Assembly (NCBI GenBank): GCA_037127255.1
Contig: JBANSL010000001.1
Location: forward strand, 31,915,001-31,979,000
Direction of reading: 5' to 3'
Source: Persicaria tinctoria
Lineage: Eukaryota > Streptophyta > Magnoliopsida > Caryophyllales > Polygonaceae
DNA: 64,000 bases
Position 1 is the stretch's first letter, and every line of letters starts with the position of its first letter. The translations under genes were made by a program, and so were the position numbers. Positions 1 through 9,754 of this stretch are shown here, one piece after another. Below the pieces are notes generated by a model that made no database searches, was not told the DNA's origin, and saw only the letters and a program-made list of their open reading frames with translations.

Positions 1-605
1 ATATCAATATCATTGTAAATTTTTTAGAAATTTTGAAATCTGAATCATGTATTTAAATGTGATGTATCACAACTAATAATTATATTCAATGTTTTGAATT
101 AAACTCAATAGTTAGTACATAAATGTGAGTTAAGGCTAATGGTTATATTCGATTGAATTCAATGTTTTGAATTAAGCCCAATTGTTAGTAAATATGTTAA
201 GAATAAAAGAGAATGGAGGATTAAAAAAAATTAATGGAAAAAAAAAGAGAAAAGGAGAAATAAAAAATCAAGAAAAAAAACATAATTGGTCAATATTTCT
301 AAAACTTCTCTAAGATTGACATATAAACAAAGTCTTCTAAATTAAGATTATAATATAGATGAACATAGAAATAATATTCTCTATATATTCTCGGGCGTAC
401 CTATTTCATTATTTAAATAGGTGGCCCAAATTGGGTTGCAAATGTCATTTTCCACCAACAAAGATGGGCATGGTTAACTAATTAATAAGCATTAATTTGA
501 TGTTGGTGATTGCTGGGTGGTTGCCACGCCGGTCACTATGTAAATCAAACTCCATTACTTCAACTGACCAAGTTTTGATGCAAGTTATTAGCAACAAATT
601 TTCAA
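1..605. other. AT-rich flank, no gene seen
   Basis: This stretch is AT-rich with A-runs and has no convincing coding signal. Two imperfect direct repeats are visible, at about 77-116 and 140-189. Both contain the string TTCAATGTTTTGAATTAA followed by a GTTAGTA ending, so this is probably remnant repeat DNA. I assign no function. Confidence 0.5.
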
Positions 606-614
606 TATATCCAA

Positions 615-2036
615 GGGGTGATTACTAGAATGTCCTAATTTTTGGACCTTATAAGGAAAAAGGCTCTCACCCTCTCCATATTTGCAAAACGTCCACCAAT
701 TTTCTGACACTGCTGAAACGAACTTGCTAACTTCTGTTTCAGCAGTTTTTTTTTTCGGTTTATTTTTTCGCTTTTTTTTTTCGGTTTTTTTTTCTCGCAT
801 TTCCAGAGTTGCTGAAACCCCTGTGCCACCATCTGTTTCAGCAGTTTTTTTTTCACTTTTTTTCTTTTTTTTTTTCCGCGTTTCCAGAGTTGCTGAAACC
901 CCTGTGCCACCATCCGTTTCAGCAGTTTTGTTTTTCATTTTTTTTTTCATTTTTTTTTTCCGCGTTTCCAGAGTTGCTGAAATCGGGGTTTCAGCATCAA
1001 CAACGTTGCTGAAACCGTGGGCTTAGCATCAACAACGTTGTTGAAACTGGGGTTTCAGCATCAACAACAGTGCTGAAATCGGGATTTCGGCATCAACAAC
1101 AGTGCTGAAATCGGAGTTTCAGCAACTCCGGTTTCGACAACGTGGAAAAAAAAACAATAACGCGAATAGTACTGATTTCCATAACTTCACTTTCACTATT
1201 CAAAAGCAAGCACAATTGATACAAGATGAACACCAATTATGCTGCAAAACAACAGTTCAATTCATACTCTTCAAATAGCTTCACCTTCACTGATCAAAAG
1301 TTCATACTCTTCAAATAAGAATCTCGACAAAAACTACAGTGAAGTAAAGGAATCCGGAAGTCGCAACAACTGGAAAAAACCTGGACAGTGTGAGACTGGA
1401 TGCTAAGGACTCATCCAGTATCGGAAGGCAAAACAACTAGTGGATGCTAAGGACACGCCACGACCGCACATCGGAGACGCCATTGGAGGCAGAGGACGGG
1501 GGATGCAGATTCGGCGGCGAAACAGGACCCGAACTACACACCGCGAGAGGCCGATTGTGGATCCAGGGATCGAGATCGAGATCGGAAACAAGGTCGCATC
1601 TGCTAAAATCGGAGGGACGCTGATTCCATGGCCAAATCGCAAACGACAGGCCGCATCTTCCTCCACCGCCGCCGCCGCCTCCTATGCGAAGTAAACTGGA
1701 CCTCCGCCTCCTCCACCGTCGTTGCCTGTCGCGGAGCACGATGAGGCGGATCTTGCGGTGGCCGTTCCCGCCGCTGTCTCCTGCGAAGCCGATTGAGGAA
1801 GGAGATAGAGGACGAGGAAGGAGATGGAGGAGCCGGTTGAGGATTTGGGTTTCTTTTACCTTTTGGTGCTGAATCGGCGAGGGATCAAGGAGAGGGATAA
1901 GGAGATATGAGATTAGGTTTAGACAAGGGGTAATTTTGTCCAGAAAATTTGTGGTGGACAAATCCCCAATTTGACTAGGGTGGGAGACACTCCCTCATTT
2001 AGGCCCAAAAAATAGGCCCGTTGGACAAATTTTCTC
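615..2036. mobile_element. Non-autonomous MULE A
   Basis: A perfect 9-bp target duplication, TATATCCAA, flanks the element at 606-614 and 2037-2045. The left end (GGGGTGATTACTAGAATGTCC, minus its first G) and the reverse complement of the right end (GAGAAAATTTGTCCAACGGG) begin imperfect inverted repeats of about 90-100 bp. These share GTCCACCA and AATTTTCTG blocks near their inner edges. A 9-bp duplication with long TIRs and G-starting ends is characteristic of Mutator-like elements. The interior carries GCTGAAA/TTTCAGC repeats (about 700-1140) and a GC-rich block (about 1440-1900). No transposase is present, so it would need a transposase in trans. The GC-rich block could be captured gene sequence, but I recognise no product on either strand. 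Confidence 0.85.
700..1140. repeat. GCTGAAA / TTTCAGC inverted-motif array
   Basis: About a dozen copies of GCTGAAA or its complement TTTCAGC occur in both orientations inside MULE A. Two long units starting TTTCCAGAGTTGCTGAAACC are separated by T-rich runs. Farther on, units with the spacer CATCAACAAC alternate with GTTGCTGAAA. The paired orientations can form many small hairpins. Open frames across this stretch come from the repeat and are not treated as genes. Confidence 0.7.
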
Positions 2037-2045
2037 TATATCCAA

Positions 2046-2382
2046 TCTATATATGACCATGTTTTACCAAGTTTGATGCAAATTCTTATCAGCTTTCTAT
2101 CATTCTACGTACGTCCATTGAAAGACTTAAATCTCACAAAACAAACTCATATCTAGGTAATTATTTAGTTCAGGTTTCCATTTCGAGTTTTCGTTTCTTC
2201 ACAAAATTAAAAAATGATTTTTGTAGCACACTTTTTCCCATTTTTGAGGTGATAGTTTTGAAAAATCAATAGCCTAATAGACGGGTCCAAATCATCTGTC
2301 TCGAAGCTTGTCCCTCTTTACTGTCCCTCCTCACAAGTCACAAAACCCATTCATTTTTTTATTTTTTTAATCTATTTTTTTT
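2046..2382. other. Spacer between MULE A and MULE B
   Basis: AT-rich sequence with a short C-rich patch around 2310-2350. No gene, repeat or element end is recognised here. Confidence 0.4.
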
Positions 2383-2539
2383 GGGTGTTTTTGCTAAATA
2401 GCTTATTTTGAACCTTTAATTAAATAATTAGCACCCAAATTAATTTTATTAGGTAGGCTAGCACCCTTCCCAATTGGTCAACGTTGACCGTTGACTGGTC
2501 AACGTTGACCGTTGACTGGTCAACGTTGAACGTTGACTT

Positions 2540-3340
2540 TTTCGGTTTTTTTTTAAAAAAAAATTATTTACAACCAATTGATGACACTTTTTTGATGTCA
2601 TTTTTCATAGTGTTTTGATGCCAAATTTATAATTATATTTTTTTCTTTAATGTGATGCCACTTTTTAAAGTAGCGTTTTTTATGTTATGTGATGCCACTT
2701 TTTTCAAACTTTGATGACACTTTTTTATATCAATGTTTTGATAATATGTTTTTTTACCATGATGCCATATTTTTTCAAAGTGGTATTTTGATGACATTTT
2801 TTTCTTTTAATGTGATGCAAGTTTTTCAAATTAGTGTTTTGATACCATTTATCTAATGTAATTATTTTATCTCACTTTTTTTAATCAAATCGTTTGATGC
2901 CATATTTTTTTTCAAGGTACTGATTTCGTGGTGCCATATTTTTTCAATGTAATGTTTAGATGACATTTTTTTATTTAATGTGATGCAACTTTTTCAAAGC
3001 AGTGTTTTGATGCCATTTTTCTAGTGTAATTATTTGATGATATTTTTTTAATCAAATCGTTTGATTTTATAATAAAATGGATTGATGACACTTTTTTAAT
3101 GCCACTTTTTTTAAATCTTGTTGATATTTTTTTGTTTACTGTGATGCCACATTGACCATTGATGCCATTTTTTTTACTGTTGACTACCGATGACACTTTT
3201 TTGATATCAATTTTTTGATGATATTTTTTTTTCGTGATGCCATATTTTTTCAATGTAATGTTTTCGTGATGCCATATTTTTTCAAGGTAACGTTTTGATG
3301 ACAATTTTTTCTTTAATGTAATGCAACTTTTTCATATTTA
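2540..3340. repeat. Degenerate TGATGCCA/TGATGACA plus T-run array
   Basis: Dozens of TGATGCCA, TGATGACA and GTGATGCC motifs are each followed by a run of T and spaced irregularly at roughly 20-45 bp. The plus strand is strongly T-rich. MULE C carries the same array, so it belongs to the family rather than to this site. It may be a subterminal binding-site array, but that is inference. Confidence 0.7.
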
Positions 3341-3404
3341 TGGGTTAATTTTTGTAATTTTACAAAAATTGCTATTTATGGGTTAATTTTTGTAATTTTG
3401 TAAA

Positions 3405-3935
3405 AAGTGCTTCTTCAACCTCTGATTGCTCCTCGACAGCTCTTGCGCCGGCCGGCCGCCGCTCGTCAATCCTCGCTCCGGCCGCCGCTCCTGGAACCCT
3501 CGCTCCGGCCGATCGACCTCGCTCGCTCCGGACGCTCCACCGTTCGTTCCCTCCCTCGCTCCCCCGCTCGCTCGTCACCGCCTCCTTCCCTCGCTCAGAT
3601 CTGGACTCGCTCGCTCCGCCTCGCTCGTCCTCGGCTCAGATCCGGCGCCTCCACACCAGATCCGGCGCTCCCTCACCAGATCCGCCCTCCTTGGCCACCA
3701 ATTCCGGCCATCCCGAGCCCAAATCCCACCGATCCGACACCCAGCCCCCACCGACGAAGCCTCGCAAACTCCCTCCCGTGCTTGCACCGGCCCCGAAGCT
3801 TCGCCGAAGATCTCTGACCACCCATTCCGGCCACCTCTCACCAGATCCGAGTCGAATCCACCGCCCTCGCACATCGCCGAGCCGGATTCCTCACCGATCA
3901 GTGGTTGGAGGAGAAGTCCAGATTTAGCGTGAGAG
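3405..3935. other. GC-rich core of MULE B, no recognised gene
   Basis: Base composition jumps from T-rich to strongly GC-rich. Several overlapping frames are open on both strands and all give Pro/Arg/Ser-rich translations with no known domain. MULE C carries a diverged copy at about 6369-6870. Such a core could be captured host sequence (Pack-MULE) or simply a CpG-rich family-specific region. I do not call a protein. Confidence 0.55.
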
Positions 3936-4067
3936 AGAGAGAGCTAACAGTTGGAGTGTTAGGAGGCTAATTTTTTTTAATAAGGTGTTATAAAGGGCAA
4001 TTTATTTTATTATGGTGCTAATAACCTAATTGAATTAGCAAAATGTGATATTCTAGCAAATTTTCTC

Positions 4068-5212
4068 TTTTTTTTTTTTGTTTTTTGTTTTTGTTTTTCT
4101 TTTTAATTATATAAGTTTTGTGAGGGGGAGAGGATTGAGGGATATGAGGGAGGGACAAGGTTGAGGACATGGGATTTCAACCCATAATGGACTTTGATTA
4201 ATGAGTTTTTCGAGTCCATTGGGAAACTCGCTATTTTATTTATCTGATCGTGATTCTAGTTATTTATGTCATTAATTATTTGTTAAATCTTTTATTTTTT
4301 TTTACAGTGGGCAAACAGTATGATGTCTTGTCTTACCAAGGTTCATCCTTGATCATTTCGGAGGATGATGTTAAGTAAGTCCCCATGTAAGAGGATATTC
4401 GACATGTTACAGACATTCCTATTATTCGCAATATAGTCTGATGTGTTTGACTCTTTGAAGCAATGTTGGAATTCAATATTGTTGAAGTTTATCTTCATCA
4501 GCTTAATCTTTTCAGTCACTTTGTAGATTTCCCAATCACTACTTGTACCTTCATTAATACCTTTAACAACTTTCATATTATCACCTTCTATGATGATCAA
4601 CGTTCCGAATCTTACTGTTCAGAGTAAGCTGAACCCCCATCCAGATGGATGCAACTTCTATTTTGGAGGACATAGGCTGCCTCTATCCTTTGTTGAAAGA
4701 CGTCGATACCTGACCAGCACTGTCTCTAATAATGCTTCCAATTTGGCTCTCAATAACGGGATTTTTGGTTTGTTGTTGGTGTTAGAATAGCTTATTTGTT
4801 GTTGATTCATATTTTTCAGGCAAAAAAAAAAAAAAAAAGATATAGTATGTATGTATATTAAATTTAAAATTCAACGAGCAAAGGTCAATTGGAGACTCCT
4901 ATCTACTAACTGAAGTGGTTGGCCAACTATACGTTCCCACCCAAGTTACATAAAATGGAGCCACCACTATATAATTATAATAGGTTGTCCTCAAGCAACA
5001 CCTAAATTGACTTTTAATTTCACACAGTTTCTCTAACTCAAGTTTTCCGATTAGCCTAGCTTGTTCACATTATTACGCTTCACCGACTTATGCCATTAAA
5101 ATAAATGATACATTCATCCATCTGTATGGCAATATGTAATCCTAGTGTGTGTCCCGTTTCATGCATATGAATATATTAACATAAATGAATTTAAATTAAT
5201 ATAAAAAAGTTA
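4068..5212. other. Spacer between MULE B and MULE C
   Basis: AT-rich sequence containing a LINE RNase H remnant at 4343-4790 (listed separately) and an A-run near 4825. Nothing else is recognised. Confidence 0.45.
4343..4790 (-). pseudogene. LINE RNase H remnant
   Basis: On the minus strand, 4343-4600 translates to a segment containing IIIEGDNMKVVKGINEG, then DWEIYKV, then FQHCFKESNTSDYIAN. The spacing and pattern resemble the C-terminal part of the RNase H domain (RVT_3 type) of plant LINEs: an acidic residue-Asp-Ser/Asn strand, a tryptophan, then a HxFRExNxxAD-like motif. Upstream minus-strand sequence to about 4790 looks related but is broken by stops. Both ends are missing. This is a fossil fragment, and the family call is by pattern only. 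Confidence 0.45.
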
Positions 5213-5384
5213 AAAATAAAAGGGTTATTTTGTCAACTAACACATTATAAATATCTAATTAACTAACTAGCACCCAAACAAAATGAATTAACTAACCTAG
5301 CACCCTTCCCAAGTTAACTATCAAGGTCAACGCTGGTCAATGTTGACCGTTAACCGGTCAACAATATATTTTTTTTTTTATTTT

Positions 5385-6235
5385 TTTTATGATGCCATTT
5401 TTTGTCGTTTTGATGCCATTTTTTTTACATTTTATTTTCACTTTGATGTCACTTTTCTAATAAAATGGTTTGATGACACTTTTTTAATATCCCTTTTTTC
5501 AAATCTTGTTGATATTTTTTTGTTTACTGTGATACCACATTGACCATTGATGCCATTTTTTTACCCTTGACTACTGATGACACTTTTTTGACATCAATTT
5601 TTTGATGCCATTTTTTCACAGTGTTTTGATGCCAAATTTTTAATTACATTTTTTTTCTTTAATGTGATGCCACTTTTTAAAGTAGCGTTTTTGATGTTAT
5701 AAGATGCCACTTTTGTTAAACTTTGATGACATTTTTGTTTACTGTGATGTCATGTGGACCATTGATGCCTTTTTTTTACTATTGACTACTGATGACAGTT
5801 TTTTATGTCAATGTTTTGATGATATGTTTTTTACTATGATGCCATATTTTTTCAAAGTGGTATTTTTTTAATGGTAATTATTTGATGATAGTTTTTAATC
5901 AAATCGTTTGATTTTCTAATAAAATGGATTGATGACACTTTTTAATGCCACTTTTTTCAAATCTTGCTAATATTTTTTTGTTTACTGTGATGCCACATTT
6001 ACCATTGATGTCATTTTTTTTTACCGTTGCCTACTGATGACACTTTTTTAATATCAATTTTTTGATGATATTTTTTTTCCGTGATACCATATTTTTTCAA
6101 GGTAACGTTTTGATGACAATTTTTTCTTTAATGTAATGCAACTTTTTCAAATCAGTGTTTTGATGCCATTTTTCTAATGTAATTATTTGATGCCATTTTT
6201 TTAATCAAATCGTTTGATGCCACTTTTTATTATAT
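5385..6235. repeat. TGATGCCA plus T-run array of MULE C
   Basis: This is the same type of array as in MULE B. TGATGCCA, TGATGACA and GTGATGCC motifs are each followed by T-runs, and several longer blocks are nearly identical to MULE B, for example the TTTGTTTACTGTGATGCCAC stretch. Confidence 0.7.
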
Positions 6236-6640
6236 TTTGTAAAATATAGAAGAAGTGAATCATATAATAAAATACAAATAATGTTTTTCATTCTTATATT
6301 TATGGGTTAATTTTTGTAATTTTACAAAAATTGCTATTTCTGGGTTAATTTTTGTAATTTTGTAAAATATGCTTCTTCAACCTCTTCCTTCTGTTCGCTT
6401 CTTCAACCTCGGTCTTCTTCAACCTCTACCGCCGGCCTCCGCTCGTCAATCCTCGCTCCAGCCGCCGCTCCTGGAACCCTCACTCCGGCCGATCGACCTC
6501 GCTCGCTCCGGACGCTCCGCCGCTTGTTCCCTCCCTCGCTCCCGCGCTCGCTCGTCGCCGCCTCCTTCCCTCGCTCAGATCTGGAGTCGCTCGCCCCGCG
6601 TCGCTCGTCCTCGGCTCAGATCCGGCGCTCCCTCACCAGA

Positions 6641-6836
6641 TCCGCCCTCCTTGGCCACCAATTCCGGCCATCCCGAGCCCAAATCCCGCCGATCCGACAC
6701 CCAGCCCCCACCGACGAACTCGCAAACTCCCTCCCGTCCGCCCTCCTTGGCCACCAATTCCGGCCATCCCGAGCCCAAATCCCGCCGATCCGACATCCAG
6801 CCCCCACCGACGAAGCCTCGCAAACTCCCTCCCGTC
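6641..6836. repeat. 96-bp tandem duplication in MULE C core
   Basis: The block starting TCCGCCCTCCTTGGCCACCA at 6641 is repeated at 6737. The copies are nearly identical except for small differences near their ends (an extra GC dinucleotide area and one C/T change). MULE B has a single copy at the equivalent place, so the duplication arose in the lineage of MULE C. Confidence 0.85.
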
Positions 6837-7012
6837 CTTGCACCGACCCCGAAGCAATTTCAGAATAGCCGTGAAGAGACAGAGAGAGCAGATGCTACAG
6901 GGCTAAAAAAAATTTAGGGGATGTTAAACCGGCTTATAAATTTTCAAGAGGTGTTAATTACTTAATTAGAACATTAAAAGGTGATTTTCTACCAAATTTT
7001 CTCAAAATAAAA

Positions 7013-8204
7013 CTGAATTATAATGTGAGAATTAAACTAATAACGATTAAAATGAGTGGAAGATATATATATAAAATAAAAATTAATCTAAATATAAATA
7101 ATTTATTCTGCCAAAAAATACTATAGATATAAATAAAATAAACACTGTTAAATAATTAATTTCGATATAAAAATTTCGTTCAATAAAAAATAATCTAGAT
7201 ATAAAGAAAATATTGTAACAATTCTCAAATATTTATCTATTAATATTTTTGGTAAGTATGACTATGAAATAATTTTATTTACATTTTTTTTATCAATTAA
7301 CTAAAATATATAGATAGATTGTGGCTTAGGATAACTTTCTATAAATAATGACAACATATTATTTTAAATTTTTTTCATATAATCAACCACAACAACCGTT
7401 ATGCATCGATTTTAGTATACCTATATAGAATATAGATTAGATGCACACACAAATATTAATAAGACTTTAACTATAATAACATTAGATGTTGGAAAAAAAT
7501 ACTATAGCACTTACCAAATAGAAATAGAAAAATTATCAAAAATAATACGACCTATTAGATATGTTTTGAAAATGAATAAAATTAAGGTATACAAACTATT
7601 CCATATATATTAACCCAATTTTCATATGAGAAAAATTCTTGGCAAATTTTTGATGTGGCAACACAAGGTTCGAAAATTCAATATGTCACATCATTAAGTG
7701 GTAATGTATTTTTTTAATAAATTTGAATGCAAATTAGACGAGCAAATAAACCCTATAATCCAATTTGCACTGGAAATTTGTTTTTGTTTTCAAACATTAT
7801 ATTTGTACATTTAATAATGTGGTGTAACATCATTAAATTTTCATTCATTAACTTACCACATCGAAAAACTGAACGAAAAAATTCGATGCAAATTTCCTCC
7901 TATCGAAATTGGTTTAATGTGAAGTAATTTATATATATATATTTAGTGATTTTTAAAATTTGTAGTAATATTGATTCAAGTTGTTAGAATTATAAATTTC
8001 TTTAGTGATTTAATTGATTTCTCCTATTGAAATAAAACAACCTTCATTGGTTAATATAACAAGAATTCTTCTTTTTGGTTAAAATAGCACGTTTTCTTCT
8101 TGGTTTTGTATGCCACCCTAAAGTTGACTAGTTTTTTTTTACAGTAGGCAAAAATTAGGTGGATCTTACAAAAACAAGATGTCACCATGATCATCCATAC
8201 GGAT
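7013..8204. other. AT-rich spacer, no gene seen
   Basis: Strongly AT-rich sequence with no long open frame, TIR pair or conserved motif that I can recognise. Short frames are consistent with chance. Confidence 0.5.
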
Positions 8205-9210
8205 TTATAACTCCCTCCCTTAATGGAAAATGGAATAAATGTTTCAAGGGCTTTGACAGGATGTTTGTGTCAAAGGCCTTGGAGCATTAACAGTTGATGA
8301 AATACAAAACCTATATTATTTGTCCGAATATTATTTTATCTTATTATATACTTCCGTTATATTATATATATATGTGTGACTAACCTTTTCACGAAGTATA
8401 TTGGAGATTATATCTTTCCTTTGGTGCATATGGGGAAATCCTATTCAAAACGGATCATGGCTTCGAAGTGTCCATATATAGAAGATTGAAGATCAAGCCT
8501 GATTCATAGAGCCGTTGGTGAAGATCCTCAGGCGCCATTCCACTCTTATATAAAGGAAAGAAAGAAAAAGACAGAGATAACAAGTGCTACACGAGCTTTC
8601 ATTCATTCATTCATTCATTCAAGCAAAATCTGTCTTCCAAGTGTCTCTCTACTAAGCGCTCTAGAGTTTGTTGTTTATTTCAAATCCTTTGAGAGTCACT
8701 GTGAGCTTATAGGATATATTCTTTTATAATGTTACTCGAGAGTTTGTAACTCGGGAAGTTGCACTAGGCTATTGATTTGTGAGAGTAAGAGGATTGTACT
8801 AGACAGTTGAGAGAGGTGGGGCTCTTCTAGATTGGTCTAGGACTCCAAGGGAACGTGAGTTGACTAGATTGCAATTGTATAGGAGAGAGGCTTCTCGATG
8901 AGCTATTAGGATCCTAAGCTAAGCGAATCAATAAAGCCTTTGAATCCTAGGGTTGTGGAAGAACCCTGGGCGGGGACGTAGGCCAAGTTGCGCTGAACCT
9001 CGTAAACAATTACTCGTGTTCTTTACTTATTTGCTTTACCTTATTTCCGCACTTGGTTCGATTGTCTAACTTTGTGATTCAGTTTAATCTCAAAGGTTTT
9101 GGTACAAGCTCCAAAAGTCTTGAGACTTTCTGCGAAAAACGGGCATACTCTATTCAACCCCCCTTCTAGAGTATTTCTTATTACATTGTTTTTATATTAT
9201 CGAACCTTCA
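8205..9210 (+). repeat. 5' LTR of Sirevirus
   Basis: The start is set by alignment with the 3' LTR, which begins TGATAACTCCCTCCC after a polypurine tract. Here the first bases read TTATAAC, so the canonical TG has been lost by substitution. The end is ...ACCTTCA immediately before ATTGGTATCAGAGC. Length is 1006 bp. It contains a TATA box, an ATTC microsatellite (about 8601-8620) and an ACTCGAGAGTTTGTAACTCG inverted motif. Confidence 0.9.
8547..8554 (+). promoter_or_regulatory. TATA box in Sirevirus 5' LTR
   Basis: TATATAAA followed by GG, about 340 bp into the LTR. It is conserved in the 3' LTR at 28819-28826 and is the likely core promoter for the genomic RNA. Confidence 0.6.
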
Positions 9211-9212
9211 AT

Positions 9213-9224
9213 TGGTATCAGAGC
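9213..9224 (+). promoter_or_regulatory. Primer binding site, initiator-Met tRNA
   Basis: TGGTATCAGAGC lies two bases after the LTR end. It is complementary to the 3' end of plant initiator methionine tRNA, the standard primer for Sireviruses. Confidence 0.9.
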
Positions 9225-9268
9225 TTTACTCACTGTTTTTGATCTAACAATCTTGTGAGTTTTTGATC

Positions 9269-9754
9269 ATGTCTGGTGAAGCAAGCGGAGGATTTGCACA
9301 GGGAAGGTCCACAAGCAGACCGCCACTCTTTGTAAGAAACAACTTTGTCCACTGGAGATCTTTGATGAAGATGTTCATCATAGACCAAGATCTAGAGCTT
9401 TTGAACATTATAGAGAATGGTCCGAAGATTCCAGAAAAAGATGGACCAAATGACACCAAAGTTGCAAAGAAGGAGTATGAATACAACCAAGCAGATCTTG
9501 AAACCATCTCCAAAAACTACAGGGCTATTAACTTACTTTATTGTGGTCTTAGCACTGATGAGTTTAACCGTATTTCATCTTGTAGGTCAGATAAAGAGAT
9601 TTGGGACAAGTTGGTCGTCACCTATGAAGGAACAAGCCAAGTGAAAGACACCAAGATCAGCATATTCCTTCGAAAGTATGAGCTCTTTAAGATGAAGTCT
9701 GATGAGTCAATCAAGGCCATGTTCACACGATTCACAGAAATCACAACAACCTTG
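9269..9754 (+). pseudogene. gag: Sirevirus gag, 5' part
   Basis: The reading frame opens at ATG 9269 (MSGEASGG), 45 bases after the primer site. It has the plant copia gag pattern: FVHWRSLMKMFI near residue 30, a central DKEIWDKLVVTYEGTSQ block and an LRKYELFKMK block, corresponding to the UBN2-type capsid domain. The frame is cut at 9754 by the nested gypsy LTR, and the continuation is at 21368. The reading frame on the two sides does not match across the CCTTG target duplication: codons run ACC-TTG on the left and CTT-GAC on the right. A one-base indel close to the site must therefore exist in addition to the insertion. The product would be the capsid/nucleocapsid precursor. Confidence 0.85.

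Larger units (their letters stand above)
2383..4067. mobile_element. Non-autonomous MULE B
   Basis: The left end reads GGGTGTTTTTGCTAAAT and the right end, reverse complemented, reads GAGAAAATTTGCTAGAAT. The similarity continues about 50 bp inward to a shared TTAGCACC block (left near 2428-2435, right near 4014-4020). The flanking 9-mers (2374-2382 and 4068-4076) match at 8 of 9 positions but are T-runs, so the duplication is weakly informative. The order of parts is TIR, TTGACC/GTTGAC repeats, a long TGATGCCA plus T-run array, a GC-rich core (about 3407-3930), and TIR. MULE C has the same order, so the two belong to one family. No transposase is encoded. Confidence 0.78.
5222..7003. mobile_element. 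Non-autonomous MULE C
   Basis: A perfect 9-bp duplication, AAAATAAAA, lies at 5213-5221 and 7004-7012. The left end is GGGTTATTTTGTCAACTAAC and the right end, reverse complemented, is GAGAAAATTTGGTAGAAAAT. Internal order matches MULE B: TIR, a GGTCAA/GTTGACC block, a TGATGCCA plus T-run array (about 5385-6230), a repeated TGGGTTAATTTTTGTAATTT motif, a GC-rich core (6369-6870), and TIR. No transposase is encoded. The core contains a 96-bp tandem duplication absent from MULE B. Because the duplication is low-complexity, the boundary call rests mainly on TIR similarity and the shared layout. Confidence 0.82.

Noticed and set aside
1437..1961. 174-codon minus-strand frame in MULE A
   Set aside because: A GC-rich core with Gly/Arg-run translation that also has open frames on the other strand. 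Possible captured DNA, but there is no evidence for a protein.
3407..3932. Proline/serine-rich frames in the MULE B core and the matching ones in MULE C
   Set aside because: Multiple equivalent frames on both strands. They are not conserved in frame between the two elements and have no domain.
8205..8210. LTR start without TG as evidence against an LTR
   Set aside because: The 3' LTR has TGATAAC at the same place, so the 5' copy has simply mutated to TTATAAC.
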